NCBI RefSeq assembly: GCF_028285715.1
Contig: NZ_JANQOO010000008.1
Coordinates: 1 to 52,448 of the forward strand
Origin: Ulvibacterium sp.
GTDB lineage: Bacteria; Bacteroidota; Bacteroidia; Flavobacteriales; Flavobacteriaceae
Reading direction: 5' to 3'
DNA length: 52,448 nucleotides
Shown: positions 27,230 through 34,776 of the stretch, in pieces
How positions within the stretch are numbered: position 1 is the stretch's first letter
Layout: each line of letters opens with the position of its first letter
Made by a program: the position numbers and the translations under genes
The notes under the pieces: model-generated
Seen by the model: the letters and a program-made list of their open reading frames with translations, nothing else
Database searches by the model: none
What the model was told of the DNA's origin: nothing

Positions 27230-28966
27230 ATGGAACGTAAACCATTATCTAGAAGGGCCTTTTTGGCCAAATCAGTAATTGCCTCCGGGGGTGTTATCCT
27301 AAGCTCTCAAATGTTGGCCTGTGTCAAGGATTTTCACGGGGATGGAAATCCACCGGATAGGATACCACGTTTTCTGCACGGGGTGGGTAGTTTTGACCCT
27401 ACTGCCGAGGCGGTCATTCTCTGGACCCGGTTTACACCAACTTCTGGGGAAGTAGCTAATGCTATCCCCATAAAATGGCAAGTAGCCACGGATTATGGTT
27501 TTGCCCAAATCATCCAGGAAGGTATGGAAACGACTACCAAGGAGGATGATTTTACCGTGGTGGTCGATGTTACCGGACTACCTTCCAATAGTAAATATTA
27601 TTATCGGTTTATACATGAAGACTTGGAAGAAGAATCGGCTATTGGTGAAACCATTACCCTGCCATCAGCCGGGGAATCCCTTTCCAGTGTGAAATTGGCG
27701 GTTTGTTCCTGTTCCAATTTTCCTGCGGGCCTCTTCAATGTATATGATGCCATGGCAAAGAGCGACGCAGATGTCATTATACATCTGGGCGACTATATCT
27801 ATGAATATGGCGAAGGTGGTTATGGTACCAATGATACTACCGAATCCCTAAATCGGGTACACGACCCAACAAACGAAATCCTCAGTTTGGAAGACTACCG
27901 CTTGCGTTATCGTCAATATCGTACGGATGAGGGCCTACAATTGGCCCATCAAAAGAAGCCGTTTATAGTTGTCTGGGACGATCATGAAATCACTAACGAT
28001 GCCTATATGGACGGAGCGGAGAACCACGATGATTCGGAAGGATCCTATGAGGAACGGAAAGGTAGGGCGATAAAAGTACATGGAGAGTACCTGCCCATTC
28101 GCACAGACGACGGTACCATAATTTATCGCAATTTCGAATTCGGCAGCTTGGTTAATTTGGTGATGTTGGATACCCGTATCATCGGTCGTGACAAACAATT
28201 GAGTTTCTCGGATTTCTTTAACCTAGACGGAAGTTTCGACGCCGCCAGTTTCCAGGGTGCCCTTTTAAATCCCGATAGAAACCTATTAGGTCCCGAACAA
28301 CTTACTTGGGTAGCTGGTGCCGTGGGGAGCAATAGTGCCAAATGGCAGGTTTTGGGTCAGCAGGTACTAATGGGTGCTATGACGGTTCCTGCAGAACTAT
28401 TGATTTTGATTGGCCAAGTTGCCGGGGGCGATACCGCTCAAGAGACCTTGGGTGCATTGCAGACTGCCATTGGCGAACTTTCTGTCTTAAAAGGTAGGGC
28501 ACTGGCCGGTGATCCCACCTTGACCGAGGCAGAATTGGCGCGATTGGCCTTTGTGGTACCCTATAACCTGGACGCTTGGGACGGATACCCCATAGAACGT
28601 GAGCGTTTGTACGCAATTTTGAATGGCAAGAATACGGTGGTACTGGCCGGGGATACCCATAATGCGTGGAACAACACCCTTAGGGATGCCTCAGGAAACA
28701 GCATCGGGGAGGAATTCGCATGTGCTTCGGTAACCTCTCCTGGTTTTGAAGGAATTTTTGGTGACGATCCGGCAACCATCCAAGGAATAGAGCAAGCTTT
28801 TACCCTTTTGATTGATAACCTAAATTATTTTGATGCTTCACAACGAGGTTATGTGTTGGCCGAATTCTCCGAGGGCTCGGCTACGGCTTCCTATCGTTTT
28901 GTGAACACTATTGCATCTCCTTCCTATTCTGTAATGGAAGGGAGCACCAAAATGTACATTGCTTAG
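27230..28966 (+). CDS. PhoD-type alkaline phosphatase
   Basis: A 578-residue exported phosphatase. The N-terminus has a twin-arginine motif (SRRAFLAKS, residues 7-15) and hydrophobic stretch ending in MLAC, so it is probably a Tat-exported protein, possibly lipid-anchored at that cysteine. The metallophosphoesterase ligands of PhoD are present: CSCSNF, HLGDYIYEYG, VWDDHEITND and AGDTHNAW. PhoD enzymes use Ca/Fe to release phosphate from phosphomonoesters and diesters in phosphate-poor water. A TACCTTTA box lies 22 bp upstream. A strong terminator follows the gene. Confidence 0.92.
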   Translation: MERKPLSRRAFLAKSVIASGGVILSSQMLACVKDFHGDGNPPDRIPRFLHGVGSFDPTAEAVILWTRFTPTSGEVANAIPIKWQVATDYGFAQIIQEGMETTTKEDDFTVVVDVTGLPSNSKYYYRFIHEDLEEESAIGETITLPSAGESLSSVKLAVCSCSNFPAGLFNVYDAMAKSDADVIIHLGDYIYEYGEGGYGTNDTTESLNRVHDPTNEILSLEDYRLRYRQYRTDEGLQLAHQKKPFIVVWDDHEITNDAYMDGAENHDDSEGSYEERKGRAIKVHGEYLPIRTDDGTIIYRNFEFGSLVNLVMLDTRIIGRDKQLSFSDFFNLDGSFDAASFQGALLNPDRNLLGPEQLTWVAGAVGSNSAKWQVLGQQVLMGAMTVPAELLILIGQVAGGDTAQETLGALQTAIGELSVLKGRALAGDPTLTEAELARLAFVVPYNLDAWDGYPIERERLYAILNGKNTVVLAGDTHNAWNNTLRDASGNSIGEEFACASVTSPGFEGIFGDDPATIQGIEQAFTLLIDNLNYFDASQRGYVLAEFSEGSATASYRFVNTIASPSYSVMEGSTKMYIA

Positions 28967-28982
28967 TGGTATAGATAGAGAA

Positions 28983-29016
28983 TGCCTAAAAACCCTGGAT
29001 TTTTAGGCATTTCTTG
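28983..29016 (+). terminator. Rho-independent terminator of the PhoD gene
   Basis: TGCCTAAAAA (28983-28992) pairs perfectly with TTTTTAGGCA (29000-29009), with a 7-nt loop and T-rich tail (TTTCTT). It is 17 bp past the stop. Confidence 0.8.
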
Positions 29017-29036
29017 TGTTGTAAAAACAGATATTA

Positions 29037-29480
29037 TTATTTTCCCCTCTTTCCTTCATGCTTTTCTTTTCCGCGATGCTTTCTTTTGTGAAAGTGTAAT
29101 TTCTCCCATTTCTCATATTGTTCCGGAGAAAGGATAGCTTTCATTTCGGCCTTATGGGCAATTTGATGGTCCAAACGTTCCAGTTGCATTGTGTAACGTT
29201 CCTCAGATGTAGGTTTCTTGGATTCACCACTTTCCCTCTTCGCCTTGCGTTCTTCCATTTTGGCCTTCCGAAGTTTGGCATTCTCTAGGCTCAATACTTG
29301 GATCTGTTTTTGTTGCACTTCGGTAAGGTCCAGGGCCAAGGTCATTTTTTTGGTGTGCAAGGTGGCTATTTGCTCCGGGGTAAGATCTTTCATAGCCGCC
29401 CTATGATGATTTTTTCGTCCCTCCTGTGCCATAACAGTTACTCCTGTCAATAGCGTTACTAATACTACAATTTTTTTCAT
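29037..29480 (-). CDS. Spy/DUF4890-like small periplasmic protein
   Basis: A 147-residue exported protein from the ATG at 29480, which gives a clean signal peptide ending in VMAQ (residue 19). An upstream in-frame ATG at 29618 would add 46 residues without signal character and is rejected. The body is helical and charged, with two LTxxQ-type segments (DLTPEQIATLHTKKM and LDLTEVQQKQI) as in Spy/CpxP-like chaperones and DUF4890 proteins. The tail is very rich in K, H and R and may bind metal or membrane. Its role is not known. Confidence 0.8.
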   Translation of the reverse strand: MKKIVVLVTLLTGVTVMAQEGRKNHHRAAMKDLTPEQIATLHTKKMTLALDLTEVQQKQIQVLSLENAKLRKAKMEERKAKRESGESKKPTSEERYTMQLERLDHQIAHKAEMKAILSPEQYEKWEKLHFHKRKHRGKEKHEGKRGK

Positions 29481-29590
29481 GTCTTTAAATTTTATGATTT
29501 TCAGGAGTAGGACTTCAGGATTACGGAGAGGTTTAATGATTGCATTGAAGTTTGTGTTTTTTTTAACGAATTGGGCTATACGGATATATG

Positions 29591-29623
29591 AAAAGAAAAA
29601 GGTGTGGATTTTGGCCACACCTT
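29591..29623 (-). terminator. Terminator of the 58-residue membrane protein gene
   Basis: AAGGTGTGG (29599-29607) pairs with CCACACCTT (29615-29623). On the minus strand the stem is followed by TTTCTTTT. It lies 28 bp past the stop of the small gene at 29651. Confidence 0.8.
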
Positions 29624-29650
29624 CGAATAAAACATATTGATTTTGGTTGA

Positions 29651-29827
29651 TTATTTCTGGGTATCCTCAAATATTTCAGCTTGAAGGGTATAATTCTCTA
29701 TATCGGCTTCAACTAATTCCGCGGACTCTTTTTGATTTTGCAAGTCTTCTGGCTCGTAAACATAATAAATAGCGGTAGAAACCATGAAGCAGATAAAATA
29801 CAGTAAACTTTTGATTTTGGGGGACAT
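29651..29827 (-). CDS. Hypothetical small single-pass membrane protein
   Basis: A 58-residue protein from the ATG at 29827. A longer in-frame reading to 29926 would start in an implausible charged region. Residues about 5-23 form one hydrophobic segment (YFICFMVSTAIYYVY), and the rest is acidic (LVEADIENY). The strong terminator just downstream supports a real gene. I know no family for it. Confidence 0.6.
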   Translation of the reverse strand: MSPKIKSLLYFICFMVSTAIYYVYEPEDLQNQKESAELVEADIENYTLQAEIFEDTQK

Positions 29828-30111
29828 AATTATTGTTTTTTTGATTCTTCCTCTAAGATACCCAAAGGAAATCCGCCAAAAGAACCAATGTTGTGAAATA
29901 CATAACTTGATGGGTGAATTGGCCAAATTCTGTGGTAGCCAAAACCTTGACTTTTAAATGATCCGGTTTCCACCCCTCTAATCGGGTTTTTTAGTCTTTT
30001 GGTCTAGAAGAACCAGAAAGACTTAAAGTTTTCATAAAAGCGTAACACTTTGAATTGAGGGTAGTCTTATAGACAGAGAATCTTCATTTTTAGAGTTAAT
30101 TTGAATTAGTC

Positions 30112-30146
30112 AAAAAAGGGCTGGCCTAACAGCCGGCCCCTTTTTT
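30112..30146 (+). terminator. Orphan terminator-like hairpin
   Basis: Six A and a GC-rich arm (30112-30125) pair with a GC-rich arm and six T (30132-30146), with one bulge and one G-T pair. The stem is A-run/T-run flanked, so it could work on both strands. No coding gene is close enough on either side to need it. Confidence 0.6.
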
Positions 30147-30303
30147 CCGGAATTGACGAAACAATACCCACTTGAAATGGAGATCTTGGAAATTAACAAA
30201 AAAATAACGCAAAAATGGATAAACGCCATTTAGCAAAAATTAGGGTGTAAAATTGATAAGAACGCAAAAAAAATTAGACTGGGGTAAGAGGTTGGCAAAG
30301 AAT

Positions 30304-30361
30304 AAGCCCTTCCATTGACAACCCAATTTCTGGATATTTTTTGGGAATCTGTCCAGGGCTT
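30304..30361 (+). promoter_or_regulatory. Structured region upstream of the repeat-protein gene
   Basis: AAGCCCT (30304-30310) is perfectly complementary to AGGGCTT (30355-30361), and a CCCAA/TTGGG pair nests inside. The right arm is part of a 16-bp sequence (30346-30361) repeated exactly at 30856-30871, where it forms the terminator of the downstream gene. It may be the relic of a terminator from a lost gene copy, or a structured promoter/leader region. Confidence 0.4.
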
Positions 30362-30422
30362 AAAACAGGCAATAATTGGTTTTTAGCGCGTTATATCCTT
30401 TCATACAATTAACCATATCGTT

Positions 30423-30821
30423 ATGAGTTTTAAAAGAGTAACTTTAAGTATCGCAATCGGTCTATTATTTGCCAATGGGATGTTGGCAAACCGACCAGAA
30501 CAAGAATTTGACATTAACAGTATTACCTATATCGAAGAAGAAATCGAGATTGACCTCGGTTTTGATACAGCGGATTATTTACCGGAAGGCTTCGACCCGT
30601 ATACCGTATATTTTGACCTGAATTCCGTTTCTTATATGGAAGAAGAGGAGCTTCCACAGCTAGAGGAGTTAAGGGTTTATCTCCCTGCTGACTTTGATGC
30701 CTATGCCGATCCAAGTTCGGTAGACGGGATCAATTACATGGATTCCAGTGATGTAATTGAAATGGATTTCGACACGGCGGAATATTTACCTGAAAATTTT
30801 AACGTCTACCAGAGGAAATAA
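30423..30821 (+). CDS. Secreted acidic protein with three 30-residue repeats
   Basis: A 132-residue exported protein with a signal peptide ending near MLAN (residue 23). The mature part is three copies of one motif at about 31-60, 66-94 and 101-129. Each runs from an (I/L)NSxxY(I/M)EEE-like start to a (Y)LPExFxxY end, with an FDTA(D/E)YLPE core best kept in copies one and three. It is strongly acidic, without cysteines or known domains. The repeats suggest ion binding or a structural role at the surface. It has its own terminator. No family name is known to me. Confidence 0.8.
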   Translation: MSFKRVTLSIAIGLLFANGMLANRPEQEFDINSITYIEEEIEIDLGFDTADYLPEGFDPYTVYFDLNSVSYMEEEELPQLEELRVYLPADFDAYADPSSVDGINYMDSSDVIEMDFDTAEYLPENFNVYQRK

Positions 30822-30846
30822 GAATGCATTAGAAATAGATGAACGG

Positions 30847-30879
30847 GCCCTGAACAATCTGTCCAGGGCTTTCTTTTTC
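30847..30879 (+). terminator. Terminator of the acidic repeat-protein gene
   Basis: GCCCTG (30847-30852) pairs with CAGGGC (30864-30869), followed by TTTCTTTTTC. It lies 25 bp past the stop. Its loop and right arm contain the 16-bp repeat shared with 30346-30361. Confidence 0.75.
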
Positions 30880-32308
30880 AAAAAAGAAAAGGCAATACAA
30901 ATTGGAACATCAGAATTAAAAGTCCAACAGCAATAAGATTGAGCACTATTCCTACCCGTGCCATTTGATGTACCCTTATGTACCCACTTGCAAAGACGAT
31001 CGCGTTGGGCGGAGTGGCCATGGGAAGCATAAAGGCACAACTGCTTGCAATGGTTACCGGAATTAGCAAATAAAGAATAGGAATTTCCAGACCTATGGCA
31101 ATACCGGCCACTACCGGGGCCAAAACGGCTACCAGAGCTACGTTGCTCATTAATTCGGTCATAAAAAGCATCAAAAAAATAAGTAGGGCCGCCGTAAGCA
31201 AAATGGAAATTTCACTGGCAGCTATGGCACTGGCCACCATATCCACGATACCACTAACGGACATCCCTTTCGCCAAGGCCAATCCTCCACCAAAGAGAAT
31301 AAGAATACCCCAGGCCAATCTTGAAGTGTCGTTCCAATGGATTAAGAAATCACCTTTTTTCAAATTATAGGGTATAGCAAAAAGGGAGATGGCCGCGAAC
31401 ATGCTGATAATGGTGTCCGTAAGACCCAGGGCGGGAAATACTTTATTGATAAGCGTTCTGAAAATCCACAGAAAAACGGTAATCCCAAAAATGACCAGAA
31501 CCATTTTTTCCTTGCCACTTGTAGGGCCCAGTTTTTGAAGTTCGGAATTGATAACTTCCCGAGATGCCATAAATTTCAACTGTTTGTTGGGAAACATCCA
31601 TTTCACCAATACCAAATAACTAATAGCGATCATAACGAATGAAAAGGGAAGCCCTATGATCATCCATTTCAAAAAGGATATTTCAATGTTGTATTCATTT
31701 TCCAAAAGCCCGATCAACACCGAATTGGGAGGTGTTCCGATTACGGTGGCAATACCGCCCGCGTTGGCAGAAAAGGCAATACCCAGCATAACACTTAGGG
31801 CAAAATTCTGATCGTTTTTGGTAAAGCCATCGGCATCGTTGATCAATAATCCAATTACGGACATGGCAATAGGTAACATCACCACAGTACTGGCCGTATT
31901 GCTGATCCACATACTTAAGGATGCCGTAGCGATCATAAACCCCAGGACCACTTTGTTTGGGGTAGTTCCCGTTACCTTAATAATATTCAGCGCAATACGT
32001 TTATGTAAGTTCACCTTTTCCAGGGCCAAGGCCATAACAAAGCCACCAAAGAAAAGGAATACTATAGGGCTACCGTAATTGGCCCCGACATCGGCCATCG
32101 GCATTATCTTGAGCAAGGGGAACAGTAGCAAGGGCAGGAGGGCCGTCACCGAAATGGATACCGATTCGGTAATCCACCAGATGACCATCCAAACCGCTAC
32201 GCCAATGACGGCATCTCCCTGTTGGGAAACCAGTTGAAAAGGTAAATTGATTACACCAAAAAATAAAATTGGCCCTAAAAAAAGACCGAGTTTTCTACTG
32301 ATTTCCAT
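30878..32308 (-). CDS. SLC13/DASS family anion:sodium symporter
   Basis: A 476-residue inner-membrane transporter with about twelve hydrophobic segments. The divalent-anion:sodium symporter signature is present as ISNTAST (135-141, SNT motif), and a second half-site reads MTELMSNVALVAV near residue 408. The family carries dicarboxylates, citrate, sulphate or phosphate with sodium, and the anion cannot be fixed from sequence. It lies 101 bp downstream of the cytochrome gene in the same orientation, so it may be read with the DUF1501/DUF1549 cluster and import or export an acid product. Its 3' end abuts the terminator of the convergent repeat-protein gene. Confidence 0.9.
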   Translation of the reverse strand: MEISRKLGLFLGPILFFGVINLPFQLVSQQGDAVIGVAVWMVIWWITESVSISVTALLPLLLFPLLKIMPMADVGANYGSPIVFLFFGGFVMALALEKVNLHKRIALNIIKVTGTTPNKVVLGFMIATASLSMWISNTASTVVMLPIAMSVIGLLINDADGFTKNDQNFALSVMLGIAFSANAGGIATVIGTPPNSVLIGLLENEYNIEISFLKWMIIGLPFSFVMIAISYLVLVKWMFPNKQLKFMASREVINSELQKLGPTSGKEKMVLVIFGITVFLWIFRTLINKVFPALGLTDTIISMFAAISLFAIPYNLKKGDFLIHWNDTSRLAWGILILFGGGLALAKGMSVSGIVDMVASAIAASEISILLTAALLIFLMLFMTELMSNVALVAVLAPVVAGIAIGLEIPILYLLIPVTIASSCAFMLPMATPPNAIVFASGYIRVHQMARVGIVLNLIAVGLLILMFQFVLPFLF

Positions 32309-32409
32309 GAAAGTGGATTAAAGCCCCTAAACTATGTTTTTTCTTTTGGTTTTGAAAATTTGTATTTGAGCGGAACCTTGCTTTTTCCTTGGAGACAACC
32401 ACTTAGGAT

Positions 32410-33804
32410 TTAATAGATTATAGAATCCGAAGGTATGGGCGGGAGTTCATAATTCCCATAGTCGATGATAATCTGACCTTCGTTAAGCGTTCGTACACCC
32501 TCTCCTTGTATTTGGGTGCCGAAGACGTAGGCGACTTCCAATTTTTTGAATTCAACTAAGTTATGTAGATAAATTTCCTCCAAAAGGGATCCTGTAAAAT
32601 TAATGGATTTGAGATGTTCCAATGAAGCGAGCAATTCCATGTCTTTCCCAGTGATTGCGGTGGCATCCAATTTCAATACGGTCAAGTTGGGAAGGGTCGC
32701 TAATTTTTCAAAAATCGCATCGGTAATTTGGGTTCCTCCAAGATCTAATATGGCAATTTGCTCCCGGATAGGGAGTATGAATTCAAAATCGGAATCAGTA
32801 AAGGAAGGCATATTAATGCAGGAAACCTCCAGAAAATTGGATGCCTTGCTAATGTTCTCCACATGAAATCCTTTGTTTTTTATACCGTTAATGGTGTCCT
32901 GCGAAGCGGCCGAAATTTGTATATCGGGATAGTCGGCGTCATGTTTTTTCGGGAAAAACGATAGGAACAGCTCCTTCTCAATACCGAGATCTCCAATAGT
33001 CCCCTCAAAAGGGTTTCCAATGTTCAACCAAGCTCGGATCAACTCGATTTCTTCCGGGGTCGGTTGCCTTTTATCCTTGGGAGGCATATGATCCTCATCG
33101 TTCTTAGGTAACACCAGTCGGGTATACAACTCGCTAGTTTCCGAATTGCCGGTAACGATGATCTCCCCATTTTCCCCGCCTTTTAGGATTACCTCTGGAT
33201 TATGCAATTGCAATTCCCCCTTGGTTTTTTTTGGCCCATGACAACTCACACAGTTGTTGTTCAAAATAGGATTTATGATATCATCGTACATAACAGCGTC
33301 TTGCCAATTTTCCTCGTTCAGGGCAATTACCTTTTCTTCAAAGGTCTCAAAACCCAGCGCCGATTTTATGTGATTGGGAAGGGGCTCTACCAAATAATCC
33401 TCGCCGTGCGTAATGTTGCCGCCTTTATGACCAGTAAAGGAAATCAAAACAAAAAAGAACGCCGATAATACTACGATGGGAACCTTGCTCAAAAAATCGA
33501 CTTGTCGTATTTCTTTTAACCTGGCATACATCAAAAAGGCAAATAAGGCCGTGGCGATGCCTGACCATAAATGCCACTTCACGGTATCAAACGCATAGCC
33601 TTCACCAAGGTATTGTAAATACCCGGTAACACAGGCCAAGGCTGCGCTGATTCCGCCCCAGAGATACACCAATGGAATAACTTTGCCGTATTCTTTCCGC
33701 TTTCGATCGTACCACTGCAACAACAACCCAAGAATAATAAACCCTATCGGCAGATGTACAATTAGGGGGTGAAGTCTGCCCAGTACCTGTTTTAGAACGT
33801 CCAT
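32410..33804 (-). CDS. Membrane cytochrome c with DUF2231-like N-terminus and leucine-rich-like C-terminus
   Basis: A 464-residue three-part protein. Residues 1-125 hold about four membrane segments resembling DUF2231 (LHPLIVHLPIGFIILG at the start). Residues about 170-265 form a cytochrome c domain of the planctomycete type, with haem site CVSCH (185-189) and likely axial Met240 in DEDHMPP. Residues about 325-445 read as leucine-rich-like repeats (LPNLTVLKLDATAITGKDM, LEHLKSINF). It probably passes electrons from periplasmic oxidation into the membrane chain, with the repeat domain as binding surface. It starts 12 bp after the isomerase gene in the cluster. Confidence 0.85.
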   Translation of the reverse strand: MDVLKQVLGRLHPLIVHLPIGFIILGLLLQWYDRKRKEYGKVIPLVYLWGGISAALACVTGYLQYLGEGYAFDTVKWHLWSGIATALFAFLMYARLKEIRQVDFLSKVPIVVLSAFFFVLISFTGHKGGNITHGEDYLVEPLPNHIKSALGFETFEEKVIALNEENWQDAVMYDDIINPILNNNCVSCHGPKKTKGELQLHNPEVILKGGENGEIIVTGNSETSELYTRLVLPKNDEDHMPPKDKRQPTPEEIELIRAWLNIGNPFEGTIGDLGIEKELFLSFFPKKHDADYPDIQISAASQDTINGIKNKGFHVENISKASNFLEVSCINMPSFTDSDFEFILPIREQIAILDLGGTQITDAIFEKLATLPNLTVLKLDATAITGKDMELLASLEHLKSINFTGSLLEEIYLHNLVEFKKLEVAYVFGTQIQGEGVRTLNEGQIIIDYGNYELPPIPSDSIIY

Positions 33805-33816
33805 AAGTTCTTTTGC

Positions 33817-34692
33817 TTAATCAATATTCAAACGTTCTTTTAATTGCATCATCATATATAGGTTTGCTTTCCATTGGTCCGCTACCGGAACTCGGGTATA
33901 GGGTAAAGTTGGCATGTAGTCGGCCGGGCCGAACTCAGTGGTTATAGTATACATATCCTCTGTTTCCCATTTTTTGCGTATTACCTTTTCCCAGATATCC
34001 AGGTGTCTGTCCAAAGCCTTTTTCCATTCTGGGGCTTCCGGATCATTGACTTGGGGTCCCTCTGCGTGCCCTATGCGGGCATGGATATGATGAGATCGCT
34101 CAATGACCTCCTTTAATTCCGTATTTTGATTTTCTAAGAGCGATTCATGGACAACCATCCAATGGCTGATGTCCAAGGTCAATTTCAGATTGGGGATTGC
34201 TTTTAAATAGGCCCTCGTATCCGGAAGGTTAAAACTGAACCGGCCCCTATGTGTCTCATGGTAAATTGGGATGCCACTTTCCTCGGCCAAGGTATTGGCG
34301 ACATCGATAAAGGCCTTGTTCTGCTCAAAAGTATAAAAGTCGCTGCCTGTATGACAGTTGATATAGGCGGGTTTCCAGGATAGCAAAATCTTGAAATGTT
34401 CCCTGTAGGATTTTAGGCTCTCTTCGAAAGGAAGAGATTTGCGCGTACCATTTAAAAATCCAACTTTCAATCCATAGTTTTTTAATGCCGCTTTTAATTC
34501 GGTTCGACTCTTTTCCGTGTAGGGAAACCAAGTCTCTATTCCATCGTAACCGGATGCCTTGGCACGTTCGCAAAAGGAATCCCAAGAAACATTTCTTCCC
34601 CAGTCGGTCTGAAAGAATTCAAGCTGTTTTTTCTGTTGTGGATGTGTGGTAAGCGCTATAAAAAAAAGAGCAAGGAGAAAACGTATTTTCAT
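33817..34692 (-). CDS. Secreted sugar phosphate isomerase/epimerase-like TIM barrel
   Basis: A 291-residue protein of the xylose-isomerase-like TIM-barrel superfamily. It has a cleavable signal peptide ending near THPQ (residue 18). Conserved pieces are GYDGIETWFPY (47-57), NCHTGSDFY, IYHETHRGRFSFN and LTLDISHWMVVHE, which carry the acidic and histidine metal ligands, and a late TTEFGP. Relatives isomerise or epimerise sugars or inositols. Secretion implies an unphosphorylated periplasmic sugar. It lies between the DUF1501 gene (84 bp upstream) and the cytochrome gene (12 bp downstream), which supports a joint role in periplasmic carbohydrate processing. Confidence 0.87.
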   Translation of the reverse strand: MKIRFLLALFFIALTTHPQQKKQLEFFQTDWGRNVSWDSFCERAKASGYDGIETWFPYTEKSRTELKAALKNYGLKVGFLNGTRKSLPFEESLKSYREHFKILLSWKPAYINCHTGSDFYTFEQNKAFIDVANTLAEESGIPIYHETHRGRFSFNLPDTRAYLKAIPNLKLTLDISHWMVVHESLLENQNTELKEVIERSHHIHARIGHAEGPQVNDPEAPEWKKALDRHLDIWEKVIRKKWETEDMYTITTEFGPADYMPTLPYTRVPVADQWKANLYMMMQLKERLNID

Positions 34693-34776
34693 TTGTTGGT
34701 TTGGTTGTTTATTTTGAGCTTGTTGGTCCGGCTTACCTTTTGCATCCTAATTCTCCCATAGTTAACCTGCTATCCT

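Larger units (their letters stand above)
29828..30422. other. Long intergenic region with hairpins and a possible small RNA
   Basis: No protein gene is visible in these 595 bp. It holds an imperfect hairpin near 29992-30030 (AGTCTTTTGGT and its partner), a strong terminator-like hairpin at 30112-30146 and an internally structured stretch at 30304-30361. The orphan terminator has no coding gene upstream on the plus strand, so a small RNA ending there is possible. The last 60 bp lead into the repeat-protein gene. Confidence 0.4.
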
